A DNA stretch of 64,000 nt from assembly GCA_024036415.1 (NCBI GenBank), contig JAMWET010002870.1:558001-622000 (forward strand), in the 5' to 3' direction. The number at the start of each line of letters is the position of its first letter. Within the stretch, counting starts at the first letter, position 1. The notes beneath the pieces are model-generated. The model did not search any database. It saw nothing but the letters and a program-made list of their open reading frames with translations, and had not been told where the DNA came from. Source of the stretch: Prochilodus magdalenae. Taxonomy: Eukaryota; Chordata; Actinopteri; Characiformes; Prochilodontidae. This document shows, piece by piece, positions 1 through 12,031 of the stretch. Made by a program: the position numbers and the translations under genes.

Positions 1-1107
1 TTAACTGATCAAATGAAAGAGCATGTGGTGCGATGCCCTTTGCAATTAAATACCAGTGGAGGGCATCGCTGATGGGATCACACTCTCCAACCGCGTGCTA
101 ATTAATCCTTCAGGCTGGCATCATGGTGCCCGCTATGCAGGACTGGCATCAACCTCTCAATATGTCAGACACACAAACACACACCCTAATCAGGCAAGCA
201 CACGTTCTCCAATCATGCACCCTTAGAAACACGAATGCAAAGACGCACAGACATACTGACTAACAAAAATCAAAAACAGCCTGATTAGGTCAATAGATAT
301 TCCCTCTTCTGATTGACCCTCTTTAAAAGACATCTTTGTTCATATACAGCATTCATTCATTTATAATTAAGCCTGGCAATACAATTTTATTTTAGCAGCC
401 TAATGAGATCGTCTATTCAGAGACACAGTGGGTAAAAGGAATTAAAAATGCCTTACGCTACAATGTGGGAATCAATCAAATTGATTCATGTCAACTAGAT
501 TCCGAGTGTCTCTATGGTACCAGGTGGTTTGAGGCATACACATGATGATCCAGGCATGCAGTTCTAATTCTTATTAGCTTCCAATACTTGGACTTATTAA
601 CCTCCAATACCCTTCTATACTAATAATGACCTCATCCGCTACTATTGTGGATGTATTAATGTATGTGGAAATGATTTAGGCATGAATTTAGGCCAGATGT
701 AATACTGTATATAAATGTAATTGTATTTATGTGCAGTAAAACAGATAACAATAAAATAATAAACCACTGCTGTTGGAACAAAACCTTGCATCTTCAAATT
801 GACATACAAGGTTTTGTTCCAAAACATTAATCTATAGAGTAGGGATGGGCAATATGACAATACCTAGGGGTTTAACAATGCAAAATCTTAAAATTAGAAA
901 TTGTTTAGGATGACTTCACCTGCCATAACATAATACTATACAGATTATAGTACTGAGTGGCTCTGTAATATTTAGAACTAAATATTCTCTACTCTCCCCC
1001 TGGGTTAACTTTGCACCTGTGCACCTGTCTGATCTTGATCTCAGCAGGAAGACATGTGATGAAGTGCACACGTTAGAGTGAGTGTGAATGCTTGTGTGAC
1101 TATGTAC
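1..1107 (-). other. dock1 intron, partial (3' side of last visible exon)
   Basis: No coding exon was recognised here. The first 170 bases are unique sequence with a 10-bp inverted repeat (30-39 and 60-69) and look like a possible conserved non-coding block. A 16-bp hairpin sits at 773-788/807-822. The stretch from about 838 begins like a common teleost dispersed repeat (agggatgggcaatatgac) but decays quickly. The next DOCK1 tail exon must lie left of position 1. Confidence 0.6.
773..822. repeat. Short inverted repeat, 16-bp arms
   Basis: Positions 773-788 and 807-822 are exact reverse complements around an 18-base spacer. The core reads ttggaacaaaaccttg. It may be a MITE relic or a chance hairpin in the dock1 intron; no target-site duplication was found. 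Confidence 0.7.
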
Positions 1108-1253
1108 CCATCTGATCCTGGTCTTGAGGGCGAAGTGTCTGATGATATGGATGTAACAGAGGCGACAGACAACGGTCGTTGAGAGGAAGGCATGGTGAAA
1201 GAACGCACCATCGACCGTGGCCGGGAACCACGGCGCTCATCTGCCATTGGAGG
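1108..1253 (-). CDS. dock1: dock1 exon 19 of window: start of Ser/Arg-rich C-terminal tail
   Basis: This 146-bp exon starts in phase 0 after a good acceptor (tttttcag) and ends with two bases of a Gly codon before a GTACAT donor, which is a weak match to consensus. It encodes PPMADERRGSRPRSMVRSF, then a Ser/Pro-rich run ending SRPGSDG. DOCK1 has this arginine/serine tail directly after the catalytic domain (about residues 1618-1666). The RRGSRPRSMVRSF block is strongly conserved and distinguishes DOCK1 from DOCK2. The tail links the DHR-2 domain to the proline-rich C-terminus that binds CRK (family knowledge). The proline-rich part itself is not in the window. Confidence 0.95.
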
Positions 1254-2570
1254 CTGAAAAATACACAAATAGAACTTACGTTATTCGCCATGTACACTTT
1301 AATACTGATGAAAATCAAAGGTTGCACTTTAGAATATAAACACATACTGAAGATGAATAAAGTGAATACAGCACAATTCACATTAAGCTTGCTGGTTCAC
1401 TTCTTTAACTGCCTCAGGATAAAGAGGAATGAGGGGTAAACAGAGGACAAAATCAGTCAAAATGGGGAAAGTAAAGGGAAAGGTAAAAGTGCACAAGAAC
1501 AAAATGACAAAAGCCTGCTGTTAAAGGAACATGCCCTGAGAGATGAGGGTGAGATAGAGAGACAGTATGTGCTGATCCTTGCTGCGTGTCCTCTATAGAG
1601 TCTCTGTCTCTACAGGATTCTTCACTAACTTTCTTTAAGGTGAGTCAGGTTGATTTACGCATGACTGCCTACAACCAGCAAGACACAGGCATCCGCGCGC
1701 ACGCACACACGCACAGAGACAGACAGACAGGCAGAGTCCTTGAAGCTGCCCTTTAGTGCACATCCGTCACATTGAGGCTCCACAGGAGCCTTTGCTACTA
1801 ACGGTTGACCAACATTACTCTGAGCTTCAGGAGCCGATGATCAATACCTGCTAGCAGCCATCACTTCTACTCCCCATCCCTCATGGCATATCCCTTATTC
1901 TCTTCCATTCTTTCCTACACTCTTCATCTTTTTTTAATATTATTAATAGAGTGCCGTTAGAGGACTCAGCAGGCCTGTCTACGCCGGAGGAGAGTTAGGG
2001 GACATAACACAGCAGGGTAATACAGAGAGTAATGGGACGGGTGCAGTAGGCTTCTATAGGTAAGGTTAGGGAAACTGGAGGCGAGTTAGGAGCCTACTTA
2101 GGTGTGGTCTGGAGGGAAAGATTTTTAGCTTCTAAAGAAATGCAGTGCTAAGAGGGCATAAAAGAGAAGTTTATCTAAATACTTCATAAGTAGTTTTGTG
2201 TGATTTTTAGCTTCTGGCGCAATAAACAGTCTGGAAGGCATAAAGGAGAAATTTAAAAGTGAATATTTATTCCAGAACATAATGCTGCCAAAAAAAGAAA
2301 GATGATTTCATTTGACAATAGGAAAACATGACTGACAGTGTTGTCACAACAGCTCTGACGTCTTTATTTATTGTCAGAGGATTTATCATCTTTGTTTCTT
2401 AGAAGACAAATGCACAGAGCTCAACAAGACAAGACACAGTACGAAACACAGAGATTAAAGTAACTGCTGACGGTTACAATTTCGTAACTGCTGATAGCCA
2501 GTGTATATGCAAAAGTAAGAGATGGAAGAAATTCAATTGAAATTCAAATAAATTTCAGTTTAATTCTTAC
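1254..2570 (-). other. dock1 intron (1317 bp)
   Basis: Contains short purine-rich and CA/CAGA tracts (about 1683-1730) and otherwise unique AT-rich sequence. No gene or identifiable transposon was seen. Confidence 0.7.
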
Positions 2571-2708
2571 CAGTGTTTTCACTCCATACTGCTTTTCCAC
2601 TTTCTCTTTCAGCTGTCTGAAACATGCCTCCAGGCGTTCGTGGAATGGCCGCAATGCCTCTGTTACCTTCTCACCGTGAATGCGCACACCTTCAGCCAGG
2701 TATGGGAT
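2571..2708 (-). CDS. dock1: dock1 exon 18 of window: end of DHR-2 lobe C
   Basis: This 138-bp exon encodes 46 whole codons in phase 0-0, with acceptor ccgttttag and donor GTAAGAA. It encodes IPYLAEGVRIHGEKVTEAL, then a stretch ending in LKEKVEKQYGVKTL. These are the last helices of the DHR-2 (DOCKER) domain, about residues 1572-1617. The LAEGVRIHG and RPFHERLEACF segments are typical of DOCK-A proteins. The next exon upstream ends in AWQ, giving the expected AWQ-IPYLAEG join. The codon phase would allow in-frame skipping, but that would remove the end of the catalytic fold. Confidence 0.96.
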
Positions 2709-5700
2709 CTAAAACGGACAGAGAACGTTGAGACAGTCAGCATCATAGATCAACCACAAGCCGTGGGAGTTCTAATTTGTGATTAGCAAGCTTTTCACCT
2801 GTTGTCCATCCCACAAAGATATTTAAATTTGCTGCCAGAAGCATTAGAGCCCACCATCACGTGAAAGATTATGTAAGGAAGAGTGCAGTGTGGTACAAAA
2901 CATTTTTTTTTATTTACTGATTTGTCTGACATCATTTATATTCCTATTGATGCTACTGCTATGTATTTATATAAAAAAAGAAATTCTATGAAGTTTCTGT
3001 GGTGAGATTACATGGTTTGTATGATTTGTAAAAACACCTAGTCTCTCACAGCCTCACTAAGCACTCAAGTTAAAAAACGTTAGCACCGCCATATCCCCTG
3101 CAATTCTCCTCCTCTCCTTCTGCTACAGAGGCAGGCAGCACATCACAGAAGAGAGGCACAGCCTTTCTCAGTGAAATACTGCAGTGCTATAAGAGTTCTC
3201 CTCTCTGAGAATAAAAAAAGCCATGTAGCAGAATCCGAGACATAAAGCAGGCAGAGGGGCAATCAAACACGGGCCAAGAGTTTATTTGCAAGACAAAGCG
3301 AAGGGCAAACTGTATTACTATGGATTTAGCACAAGGCTTTATCTAGAGGCACCAATCAAACTGAGCAGGTTGCATTTTCTGCTGAGTTTGAAAGACTCAA
3401 TTTCTCACCTAAACAGCTTCTACAGCTTCACAAACAACAGTATTTATAAGAAATACAGTCCAGCACTGCACTGAATAGAGGAATTTACTACAAACATACT
3501 TATCCACAGAGCTGTGCAATACTGCTGCCACACACAAGCACACACACGCGCGAACACATACAAACAGAGAGAGAGAGTGCACAAGAGAGAGATCTCTGAG
3601 ATCAGAGGTCAAACACCTCTTAATTAATTCTATTTTCTCTCCAAAAAAGCTCTGCAATGCAGACAAACAACGAACGAACAAGGACTCCTAACAACTGTGC
3701 AACACCTGGAAGACCACCAAAACTGTCAGATAAAAACAACTTCAAGCTCTACTCGTGCTTAGGATTTACAGCGATTCACAGATGTTTTTGTCCGTTCTTC
3801 AACAGTGAAAAGACAACTTAGCATGTGTAGGAATGGATCTGCACCTGTCAAGAAGTTGTTAATGAGGAAAGCAAGCAAAAAGAAGAAAATCTGCAAATAA
3901 AAAAAAAAGCCAGATGGTCTTCTCAGAACAATAGGCTGACCACCCCAGAGCCCACAACTCAACATTAATGAATATGTCTGGGATTACATGGAACATGAGA
4001 AGCAAATACTAACATACTACTACACTATATACACTATATACTAAAACTTGGATGTTTTATTTGGTTGCTAAGGTTATATACATCGCCCTCACTCATGCGC
4101 ACACCTGTATGTGCACACACGTGCGCTCTGAAAACTTTAAAGCAGCATGAATGATTTAGTGATGTTTTCCATGAGAAGGGAAGTGCAGGGTCCAGTGCTG
4201 CAAGGTATGAGGTAAAAACACCATCAGACATGGTGTCAAACTCATCATGTATCACTGACAACTGATGCAATGCACAGCAATCAGCTCCCTCATCACATCT
4301 GAACAGAGATCCTCACTCACTTTAGATACAACTACATGTGACCCAGAAGCCTACATCAAACGCACCAGCAAAGGCTGCATCTTCCTGCGTCAAGCACTGA
4401 TCAAACCATATAACTGGTCGAGTGGTGAGGTTGCTTTATGATGTCAAAGATGACTTTTTTATGCTTTGCTTCAAGCACAAACAGATAATCAAACCTAAAA
4501 GTTCCTCAGACCGACCTCAAAGGCAAGGGCTTGAATGCTTCACCGACCTAACCATGCTCTGCCAATAAATGTGCCATTTCATATGAATGGCTATGAGGCT
4601 TGAAAAGCTTTACAGAGCAAAATACAGTATATTTAAGGACATAGTTTCATTTTAAATGAATAAAAAACAACAAGAGGAAATTGTATGTGTGTGAGTAGTT
4701 TTCTGCCATCAATGCTGGCACAGTACAGAACCTGATGCCATTTTCAACTTGACTACTTTGAAATAGCTTCAACCACATAGAGCAGCTCTGCAGCAAAGCA
4801 TTTTGAACTAAAAACTTAATGTTATGTAACAAATGAACATAATGCATTTCTGGGTGGAGTATGGATCTGTGAATTTAACTGGAATAATAAAACAAACTGA
4901 ATTGAACAGATTTGAGGGAGAAAAACTGAAAGAAACAGAAAAAAACAAAAAAGAGAGGGATGGAAAGAGCAGGACAGAGAAAAAGAAGAAAAGAGCAAAA
5001 GAAAGACAGACAGATAGACAGAGGAAGGTAGTGGAGGGGTAGGAAAAGGGAGAGGATCTCTAGGGAAACCTGGGTCTTTATATAGCAATCAGACTGACAG
5101 ATGTGTGGAACTCTGGAGAGGTGGCATGGCAACAAGAGTCTCGTAGGGTGACTGACTGCACAGCCTCGGGGTGTTGTGTAACACACACACGGACACATGC
5201 ATATTCAGAATCTTCATCATGACCGATTTTGTGCAAATACAGAACTGGAGCTATCATTTATGCATAAACAAGGTTTTTCTAGGGGTCAAGATTTTCCAAC
5301 ATCACCAGCACTGCAAGTTCTACCTGCACACTGAGCACATGTAGATTAGCCTGAGGAAATCCCAACTTTAGCCACTTCACTAAGAGTCAGAGTGAGCGTT
5401 CGTTACAGCCCATGTGCTCCTCTAGCTAACACAGCCTTAGACAGAGGCAGTCTGACAAAGATATACGGTATTAGCTCAACCCAGAAATAAGTGTAAGAAT
5501 GAATGAAATGTACACAGATGTATGTAGGTAGGCATGCACAGGCAAAGGAAAAAAAAAACAGTAAAAATGTTCAGGTTAAAAAAAATACATTTTTACAGTT
5601 TATTTGGTCTGCTTTGTGTCTCACAAAGAAAACATACTCAGTTTGACTGAAAGCCATTCTTTGTTTAATCATTTAAATTAGATGCTATATTTATATATTT

Positions 5701-5756
5701 GACGCTACCTATTTTGTTTATTCACTAGGGTTTGTTACACAGTACTTTATTATACA

Positions 5757-6450
5757 GTCGTCGTCCCACACTGACATGTTATGTCTACTGGTACAAATAT
5801 AGATCAGAACTCATATTTCAAAATAAAGAAAATGATTGATGATTACCTAAGTAAATGTAAAACATATATTATTATGCAAAAAAGGTAAAAGCAGAACAAC
5901 ATAAATAAAACAAGTGTTCGTCCAAAATCCAAAGTCATTTGTCTCATGTCTCTGAGTGTCACACTCCTCGTTCATGATGTCGGTAGCACTGACTTTTCTC
6001 ATAGTTTGCAGCTTGGTTGAAGCAACAGGCTGCAAAACACCACTGCTGAGTGATACAGCTGACATACAGAGAAGCATGCCAGGCAGGCCTAGTGGGGATG
6101 CTACGCTAGCTAATGTGTAAATCAAAGCTAAAAGCTAAAAGCTGGACAGTCTGAGCTGACATTAACTCGGTGACTACACAGTGGCAGATTAAACACACCT
6201 GGCCCAGTGACTCAGGTAAGGGGCTCCCTTTCCCACAAAATACTTCCATTACAGATTTAGCCAAGTGCAGTTTTAACTGCTGCTTGTCATCCCACAACGC
6301 TGAACATGTTATGTCTACTGGCACAAACATAGTGATACCATGTGCCAACATTACCACTGATTCATTGCAGTATCGATGCAACGTGTAAACTCCTCCGTGC
6401 TAAATACACGTAAAGAAAGTGAGAAAGAAGATCAGCACTCATATTTAAAC
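5757..6450. repeat. Diverged duplicated segment
   Basis: The stretch at about 5761-5820 recurs at about 6286-6332 and 6431-6450. The longest shared run is catgttatgtctactgg. The second copy is split by about 98 bases. The pieces look like two relics of one old dispersed repeat; the family is not identified. Confidence 0.5.
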
Positions 6451-6471
6451 ACAAAGATCACTGCTCAATTA

Positions 6472-6675
6472 CAGTGGGGCAAAAACAGCATTTAGTCAGC
6501 CACTGATTGTGCAAGTTGTCCTACTTGGAAAGATGAGAGAGGTCTGTAATTTTCATCATAGGTACACTTCAACTATGAGAGACAAAATGAGAAAAAAATC
6601 CAGGAAATCACATTGTAGAATTTTTATAGAATTTATTTGTAAATGATGGTGAAAAATAAGTATTTGGTCAATAAC
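6472..6675 (+). repeat. Left terminal inverted repeat of Tc1-like element
   Basis: About 204 bases that match the reverse complement of 7864-8065 with scattered mismatches. The outer tip is CAGTGGGGCAAA. Confidence 0.9.
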
Positions 6676-6834
6676 ATACAAGCAAGATTTCTGGCTCTCA
6701 CAGACCTGTAACAACTTCTTTAAGAAGCTCTTCTGTCCTCCACTTGTTACTGTTATAAATGTCACCTGTTTGACCTCGGTATCTGTATATGACACCTGTC
6801 CACAGCCTCAAACAGTCAGACTCCAAACTCAACC

Positions 6835-7852
6835 ATGGCTAAGACCAAAGAGCTGTCGCTAGGAAGACACCAGGAAGAAAACTGTAAACCTGCACCAGGC
6901 TCGGAAGAGTGAATCTACAATAGCCAAGCAGGTTGGTGTGAATAAATCAACTGTGGGAGCAACTGTAAGAAAATGGAAGACATACAGGACGATTAATAAT
7001 CTCCCTCGATCTGGGGCCCCACGCAAGATCTAATCCCGTGGGGTCAAAATGATCATGAGAACGGTGAGCAAATTTCATAGAACTACACGGAGGGACCTGA
7101 TGAAGGACCTGCAGAGAGCTGGGAGTAACAAAGGCTACCATCAGTAATGTACTAGGCTGAGAGGGACTCAAATCCTGTAGTGCCAGGCGTGTCCCACTGC
7201 TTAAGCCAGTACATGTCCAGGCCCGTCTAAAGTTTGCCAGAGAGCGTATGGATGATCCAGAAGAGGACTGGGAGAATATCATGTGGTCAGATCAATCCAA
7301 AATAGAACTTTTTGGTAAAAACTCAACTCGTCGTGTGTTTGGAGGAAGAAGAATGCTGAGTTGCATCCCAAGAACACCATAGCTACTGTGAAGCATGGGG
7401 GTGGAAACATCATGCTGTGGGGCTGTTTTTCTGCAAAGAGGACAGAATGACCGATCCCTGTTAAGGGAAGAATGAACAGGGCCATGTATTGTGAGACTTT
7501 AAGCCAAAACCTCCTTCCATCAGTGAGAGCACTAAAGATGGAATGTGTCGTCCAACGCGACAATGATCCCAAACACACCACTCGGGCAACGAAGGACTGT
7601 CTCCGTTAAAAGAATTTCAAGGTCCCGGAGTGGCCTAGCCAGTCTCCAGACCTCAACCCCATAGAAAATTTGTGGATGGAGCTGAAAGTCTGTGTTGCCC
7701 AGCAACAGCCCCAAAACATCACTGCTCTAGTGGAGATCTGCATGGAGGAATGGACCAAAACACCAGCTACAGTGTGTGTAAGCCTGGTGAAGACTTACAG
7801 GAAACGTTTGACCTCTGCCATTGCCAGCAAAGGTTATGTTACTAAGTATTGA
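6835..7852 (+). pseudogene. Tc1-like transposase pseudogene
   Basis: The decayed frame begins at an ATG reading MAKTKELSL and ends at a stop after KGYVTKY, about 1018 bp, close to the roughly 340 codons of a normal Tc1 transposase. It is broken by several stops and frame changes. Recognisable pieces in order are VNKSTVGATVRKWK (DNA-binding domain, helix-turn-helix), [27 protein letters not shown] (second catalytic Asp) and [17 protein letters not shown] (third catalytic acidic residue, Glu). The last 60 codons (7670-7852) are open without a stop. It cannot make an active enzyme as it stands. Confidence 0.9.
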
Positions 7853-7863
7853 GTTGAACTTTT

Positions 7864-8065
7864 GTTATTGACCACATAATTACTTTCCACCATCATTTAC
7901 AAATAAATACTTTAAAAATCCTACATGTGATTTCCTGGATTTTTTTCTCATTTTATCTCTCATAGTTGAAGTGTACCTATGATGAAAATTACAGACCTCT
8001 CTCATCTTTCTAAGTAGGAGAACTTGCACAATCAGTGGCTAACTAAATACTTATTTGCCCCACTG
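7864..8065 (-). repeat. Right terminal inverted repeat of Tc1-like element
   Basis: About 202 bases, inverted relative to 6472-6675, followed by the TA target duplication. Confidence 0.9.
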
Positions 8066-10894
8066 TACCTCCGTGAGCAATCTCCATATTCAGCTAGAAT
8101 AGAGGGCAACAGAGCCTTGTGGTACATTCTTTGTATTAGGTTGTCTTTGTGTAAGTGCCAGGCTAACATACACCTAGGTTACATAAAAATGCAAGAATAA
8201 AACGGCAAATCATGAACAATCACACTGGCAGAAAATAGCTCAAACCCCAGAATGCAGCCATAACGCAATTTACTGGGCTGCTGTGTTCTACTACACATGA
8301 ACACTTATTCCATTTAAACTTCTGGTCTTCTCTGCAGAAGCAGTTACAGAAGCACAGTGTACACTTTCTCCTCTGCTGACTCCTGACTTCTGAACCAAAT
8401 TGAGAACGAGACAGCAGAGAAAAGAGAAACAGGATTCCTAAAGCATGACAGCTGCTGTCTGCTCACTGCCACAAGATCTTCACACAAACACAGGAGAACA
8501 AAACCAGAGGCAGAGTTTTAATAACATCAATCTAACACTACACCAGCACAACAGAACCTTCACCATGCTGGTTATCAAATGATCCGTGCCACACTAAAGC
8601 TATAAAGTAGCTGACTTAACTGTCATCAGTAAACAGGGAGAATAGCATCACTGGGCATTAGACACAATGATCAAAACCTCGCTACATCAAAAAAGTGTCT
8701 CTACTGCAGGGGTGAAAGACAGTGCAACGGGGAAAAGGACTGACACACATCACCTCTTGAAGTCACGATGTGAATCGAGCTACTGATTCCTCTTCTTCTC
8801 TTTTTCCTTTACCTCTCCATCAAGCTCACAAAGTTGGTAAAAAAGCTCAAAATACTAACCATATTCTTTCAGTCTTTTTATTATTTTCACACACATAATA
8901 TGCACATCTATGGTGAGCATATAGGAGAAACATCAGTCTAAACAGTCACCTATGCAGCTTCCTTAATCACCTAAGTCTTTGTTAGAGCTATTATAGACCG
9001 CTTGCCACTTTGCCAAACGGCCTCTGCATGTCATTTTCTTTCTCTCCACATCTATAAAGACAGACAGTCCTTCAGACCCTATTACGCAAGGCGGTGGGTC
9101 ACGAGCTGAGGGTAAGTGTATACGACGTGTGCCCTGAACCAGCAAACAACCTGCACAAGGGGAAAGCTCACAGTATCGATAATCACTCAGCACTTACACG
9201 CACGATGGAGCCACAATGCACGAAGGGCAAAACGTTTGCTCATTAACACTATTATATGAAAAAATAAAAATAAATAAATAAATCTTGTGGTGCACTGATC
9301 ATTACCAACGCAAGACATTAGATTACAGAAAACACAATACACACTATTAAGGCTGATCTGAGCTGGATTATGCTTCCCTTGGGAGGTGGTGTAATTTGAG
9401 TGATTAAAAATGAGACCTGAGCTTGTAATTATAAATTTGGTATGTCCAAAGTGTGCTAAGCAATAGTACCAGAAGGAATTATCTGGTGCAATTATGTAAT
9501 TTAACAAAGTCCATTAACTCCTTTAAACACGGTCCTGTTCTAACTGGAAGTTAATGTTAAAGTTGACATAAAACGGACACCAGACACTTCTAATGTCACG
9601 TCTCGCTCAAACATGGTTCTCTGTGTTAAACAAACTGGTCTGTTTAATTGTCAAGTGGCACAGATATTATGTTGCATAAAACTAACAACACGCATCTAGT
9701 ACGAATGTTGCACTGTGTAAGGCCAGCCTAACAAACAATGTTCTAGACATCAATGTTCTACAGTTTTCTATGTACATCAGTTACTGCACCACGGCACAAA
9801 CGTTTACTGAAGCTTCATAGAAAACCCAGTCTGAACTCCCAAAATACGGCTAAGAGAGCATCAGAAAACTGATCTTACATTAATCATGGCCTTCATTTAC
9901 AGATCTGGGTGGTGGAGCTGAGCCGGCTTGTTACTGCTCTCTAAAGATTTTCCAAAAAAAGAAACACACACACTGTACATACACTGCTGTGTGCTCAGTT
10001 TCCCTATTACTGACCAGACTGACCAAACCTAGAGCTGAACATCTAGCCACTTAAACCTGGAAAATGGTCGGGTTGTTAAGTTACTTTTACCTAGAGTATC
10101 AGAATTGATCAGTTTCTACACATTTGCACTGAGACATATGCTGATTCTTGTGAACATGTGGGAGCACATATGCTCATGCACCTTCTGGGGAATTTCTTTT
10201 GAAAATGTCTCATCTTGTTTTCACAACTTTATTAGTGAGGATTTTATGATCCTGCTGCCAACTGTCGTTCCAGACTTCAGTAACTAATGGTAAATGAAAA
10301 CAACTCAGTATTCATTACAAACGTTTTTATTCATGAGCCTTTTGAATTATTATAATTCATTATACTTCTACTTTACATATCTTCTGCCATGTACAAATAA
10401 AGTGCTCTAAATGAAGATCCGAGAAAGAACATTTATCCTCAGCAAGCAGGCTGAGTTTGGAATGCCAGCTTGCAGTGAAGATTTTGATGCTACTGCTGTC
10501 TCTAGTAACAGCAAGAAAGCCAGGCTGAGTTGCTCTCACAATTTTTTTTAAATGGGTTTATAACTAGCCCAGATACCTGAATGACATCCATAAAAGAGGT
10601 TTCCCAGACCTTTAATCAAATCTACTAGGCAAAACAACATACACTGCAAACTATTTTAAACACTGAAGGAGAGAGAATGAAGCACTTGTGCACAAAGCGA
10701 GTCATTTATCCTACGACAGGATATATCACAATGATTGTGTATGTCATTCATGCAATGCACCTAGCTGTTTGACAGCTGAAGCAGGATTTGTCAAGAGGTG
10801 CACTGCTTGATTTTCACCTGTCAGGTGTTCAAAACCATACCTGGTTGTGTGACAGTCTAGGAGGTACACTCGGGACGATGTTTGGTGAACCTAC

Positions 10895-10978
10895 CTGCCA
10901 GGCGATAAGGTCTTTTAGCTTGTCAATCTTTTCCTGGTCCTCAGGATGCTCCTGGATGTACTTCTCTGTGAAGAATGC
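10895..10978 (-). CDS. dock1: dock1 exon 17 of window: DHR-2 lobe C helix
   Basis: This 84-bp exon encodes 28 codons in phase 0-0, with acceptor accgcag and donor GTAGGT. It encodes [17 protein letters not shown] followed by [11 protein letters not shown], about residues 1544-1571 of DOCK1. It continues the lobe C helices directly after the nucleotide-sensor insert carried by the previous exon. The AFFTE-Y-QEHPE pattern is a hallmark of the DOCK-A subfamily. The helix is strongly amphipathic, as expected for the four-helix bundle contacting Rac. Confidence 0.96.
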
Positions 10979-11781
10979 CTGCGGTGGCATACAAATTAGG
11001 AATTTTTTTAATTTAATTTCATGCACAAATTAAAAATAACACATACAAGCCTCATGCATATGATACATATGCCACCTGATGTTTTTAAGCTTAAAAAAGA
11101 CTGAGAGCTGCCTGATGCTAAATTCAAGAAACTGCAGAGGACTTAAATGTGTCAACAGAAAATCAAAAGCATTTCTCACTCTTTTAAGGATCAGTGGGGT
11201 AGATGGGCACGGATGTTTTTATTTATTCGTTTATTTATGTGGAAATCGTCAGACATTTAAATCTAAAGAGACACCCTGAAAACCTTACGTTGAAAGAAGT
11301 ACTCGAGTGCTGTTTCACTCTATTTTCCATATTACAGACAGTTTAAGGGAAAGTAAACAGATGTTGGAGTGCTTGATGAGCCCTTTGCTGTTTTCTTGAT
11401 GGCACTTCATTTTCATTTTCTTATTTTATTTGACTCATGCAGCACTGCAGTCACTGAAGATTACCTAAATGCAGGTCCTACACACAGCCACAACCTGAAC
11501 AAATGACTTGCATATTGTTGCTCTGAATAACAACAGGACAAAGTTAACCTCACGATGGTATAAACCTCTTATTATAACAAATAGCTTTCAGATGTTTTTT
11601 GCCACACCTAATTTTCATTATGACTAAACGACAAACCACTTTGTGCTTCATCACTAAGCATTAAATAGCAGTTATCCCAAGCAGGCTGTATGTGTATGAG
11701 TCAGAGGAGATTATGAAAGCAATTAGTTAAGTACCTCCTATAAGCCACACAATTCAGAGTTGCCAACAGTTTTTTCCCCAC
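10979..11781 (-). other. dock1 intron (803 bp)
   Basis: AT-rich unique sequence. Its 5' splice site (GTGGGG) matches consensus poorly. No repeat or gene was recognised. Confidence 0.7.
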
Positions 11782-11958
11782 CTTCTCATAGTTGGCGAAT
11801 CCACCCATCACAGCAGGATCCACAATGCCATTAAGGAGCATGGAGAGGGGGTTGATGGGAAGGTTTGGGTCATTGAGATGGCGCTGAACCATGTTGTTGA
11901 TCTTTTCATTGGTCAGCTGCATGGTCTCCATGGCGTTCTCCAGAGGACTAATCTCTTC
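11782..11958 (-). CDS. dock1: dock1 exon 16 of window: catalytic core of DHR-2 (ISP motif, sensor insert)
   Basis: This 177-bp exon encodes 59 codons in phase 0-0. It starts [15 protein letters not shown]; the Ile-Ser-Pro is the motif at human 1487-1489 whose replacement by alanines abolishes Rac activation (published DOCK180 work). It ends with [15 protein letters not shown] then MGGFANYEK. This is the helix-10 insert region that in DOCK proteins supplies the valine sensor which displaces Mg and nucleotide (family knowledge). The acceptor is atctatctag, followed upstream by a CT microsatellite (11981-12029). The donor AAG-GTGGGG is weak. Both features suggest splicing of this exon could be variable. 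Confidence 0.97.
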
Positions 11959-11992
11959 CTAGATAGATGTGACAAGACGAAAGAGAAAGAGA

Positions 11993-12031
<39 letters not shown>

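Larger units (their letters stand above)
6472..8065 (+). mobile_element. Tc1/mariner-like DNA transposon, full length, inactive
   Basis: This 1594-bp element is flanked by TA on both sides (6470-6471 and 8066-8067), the Tc1/mariner target-site signature. Its ends are inverted repeats of about 200 bp (6472-6675 and 7864-8065) beginning CAGTGGGGCAAA. They remain highly similar over their length, including an internal block (acacttcaactatgagaga) in the position of the inner binding site of IR/DR-type elements. It carries a transposase pseudogene on the plus strand, opposite to dock1. The size and layout are typical of fish Tc1 elements. The ends look well preserved while the coding part has frameshifts and stops. 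Confidence 0.93.
2709..10894 (-). other. dock1 intron (8186 bp) with a Tc1-like transposon
   Basis: Mostly unique AT-rich sequence. It holds a CA/GA-rich patch at about 3528-3590, a GA/GAAA-rich patch at about 4915-5035, a duplicated segment at 5757-5820/6285-6450 and a complete but inactive Tc1-like element at 6472-8065. No additional exon was recognised. Numerous short open frames here have no protein-like character. Confidence 0.65.
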
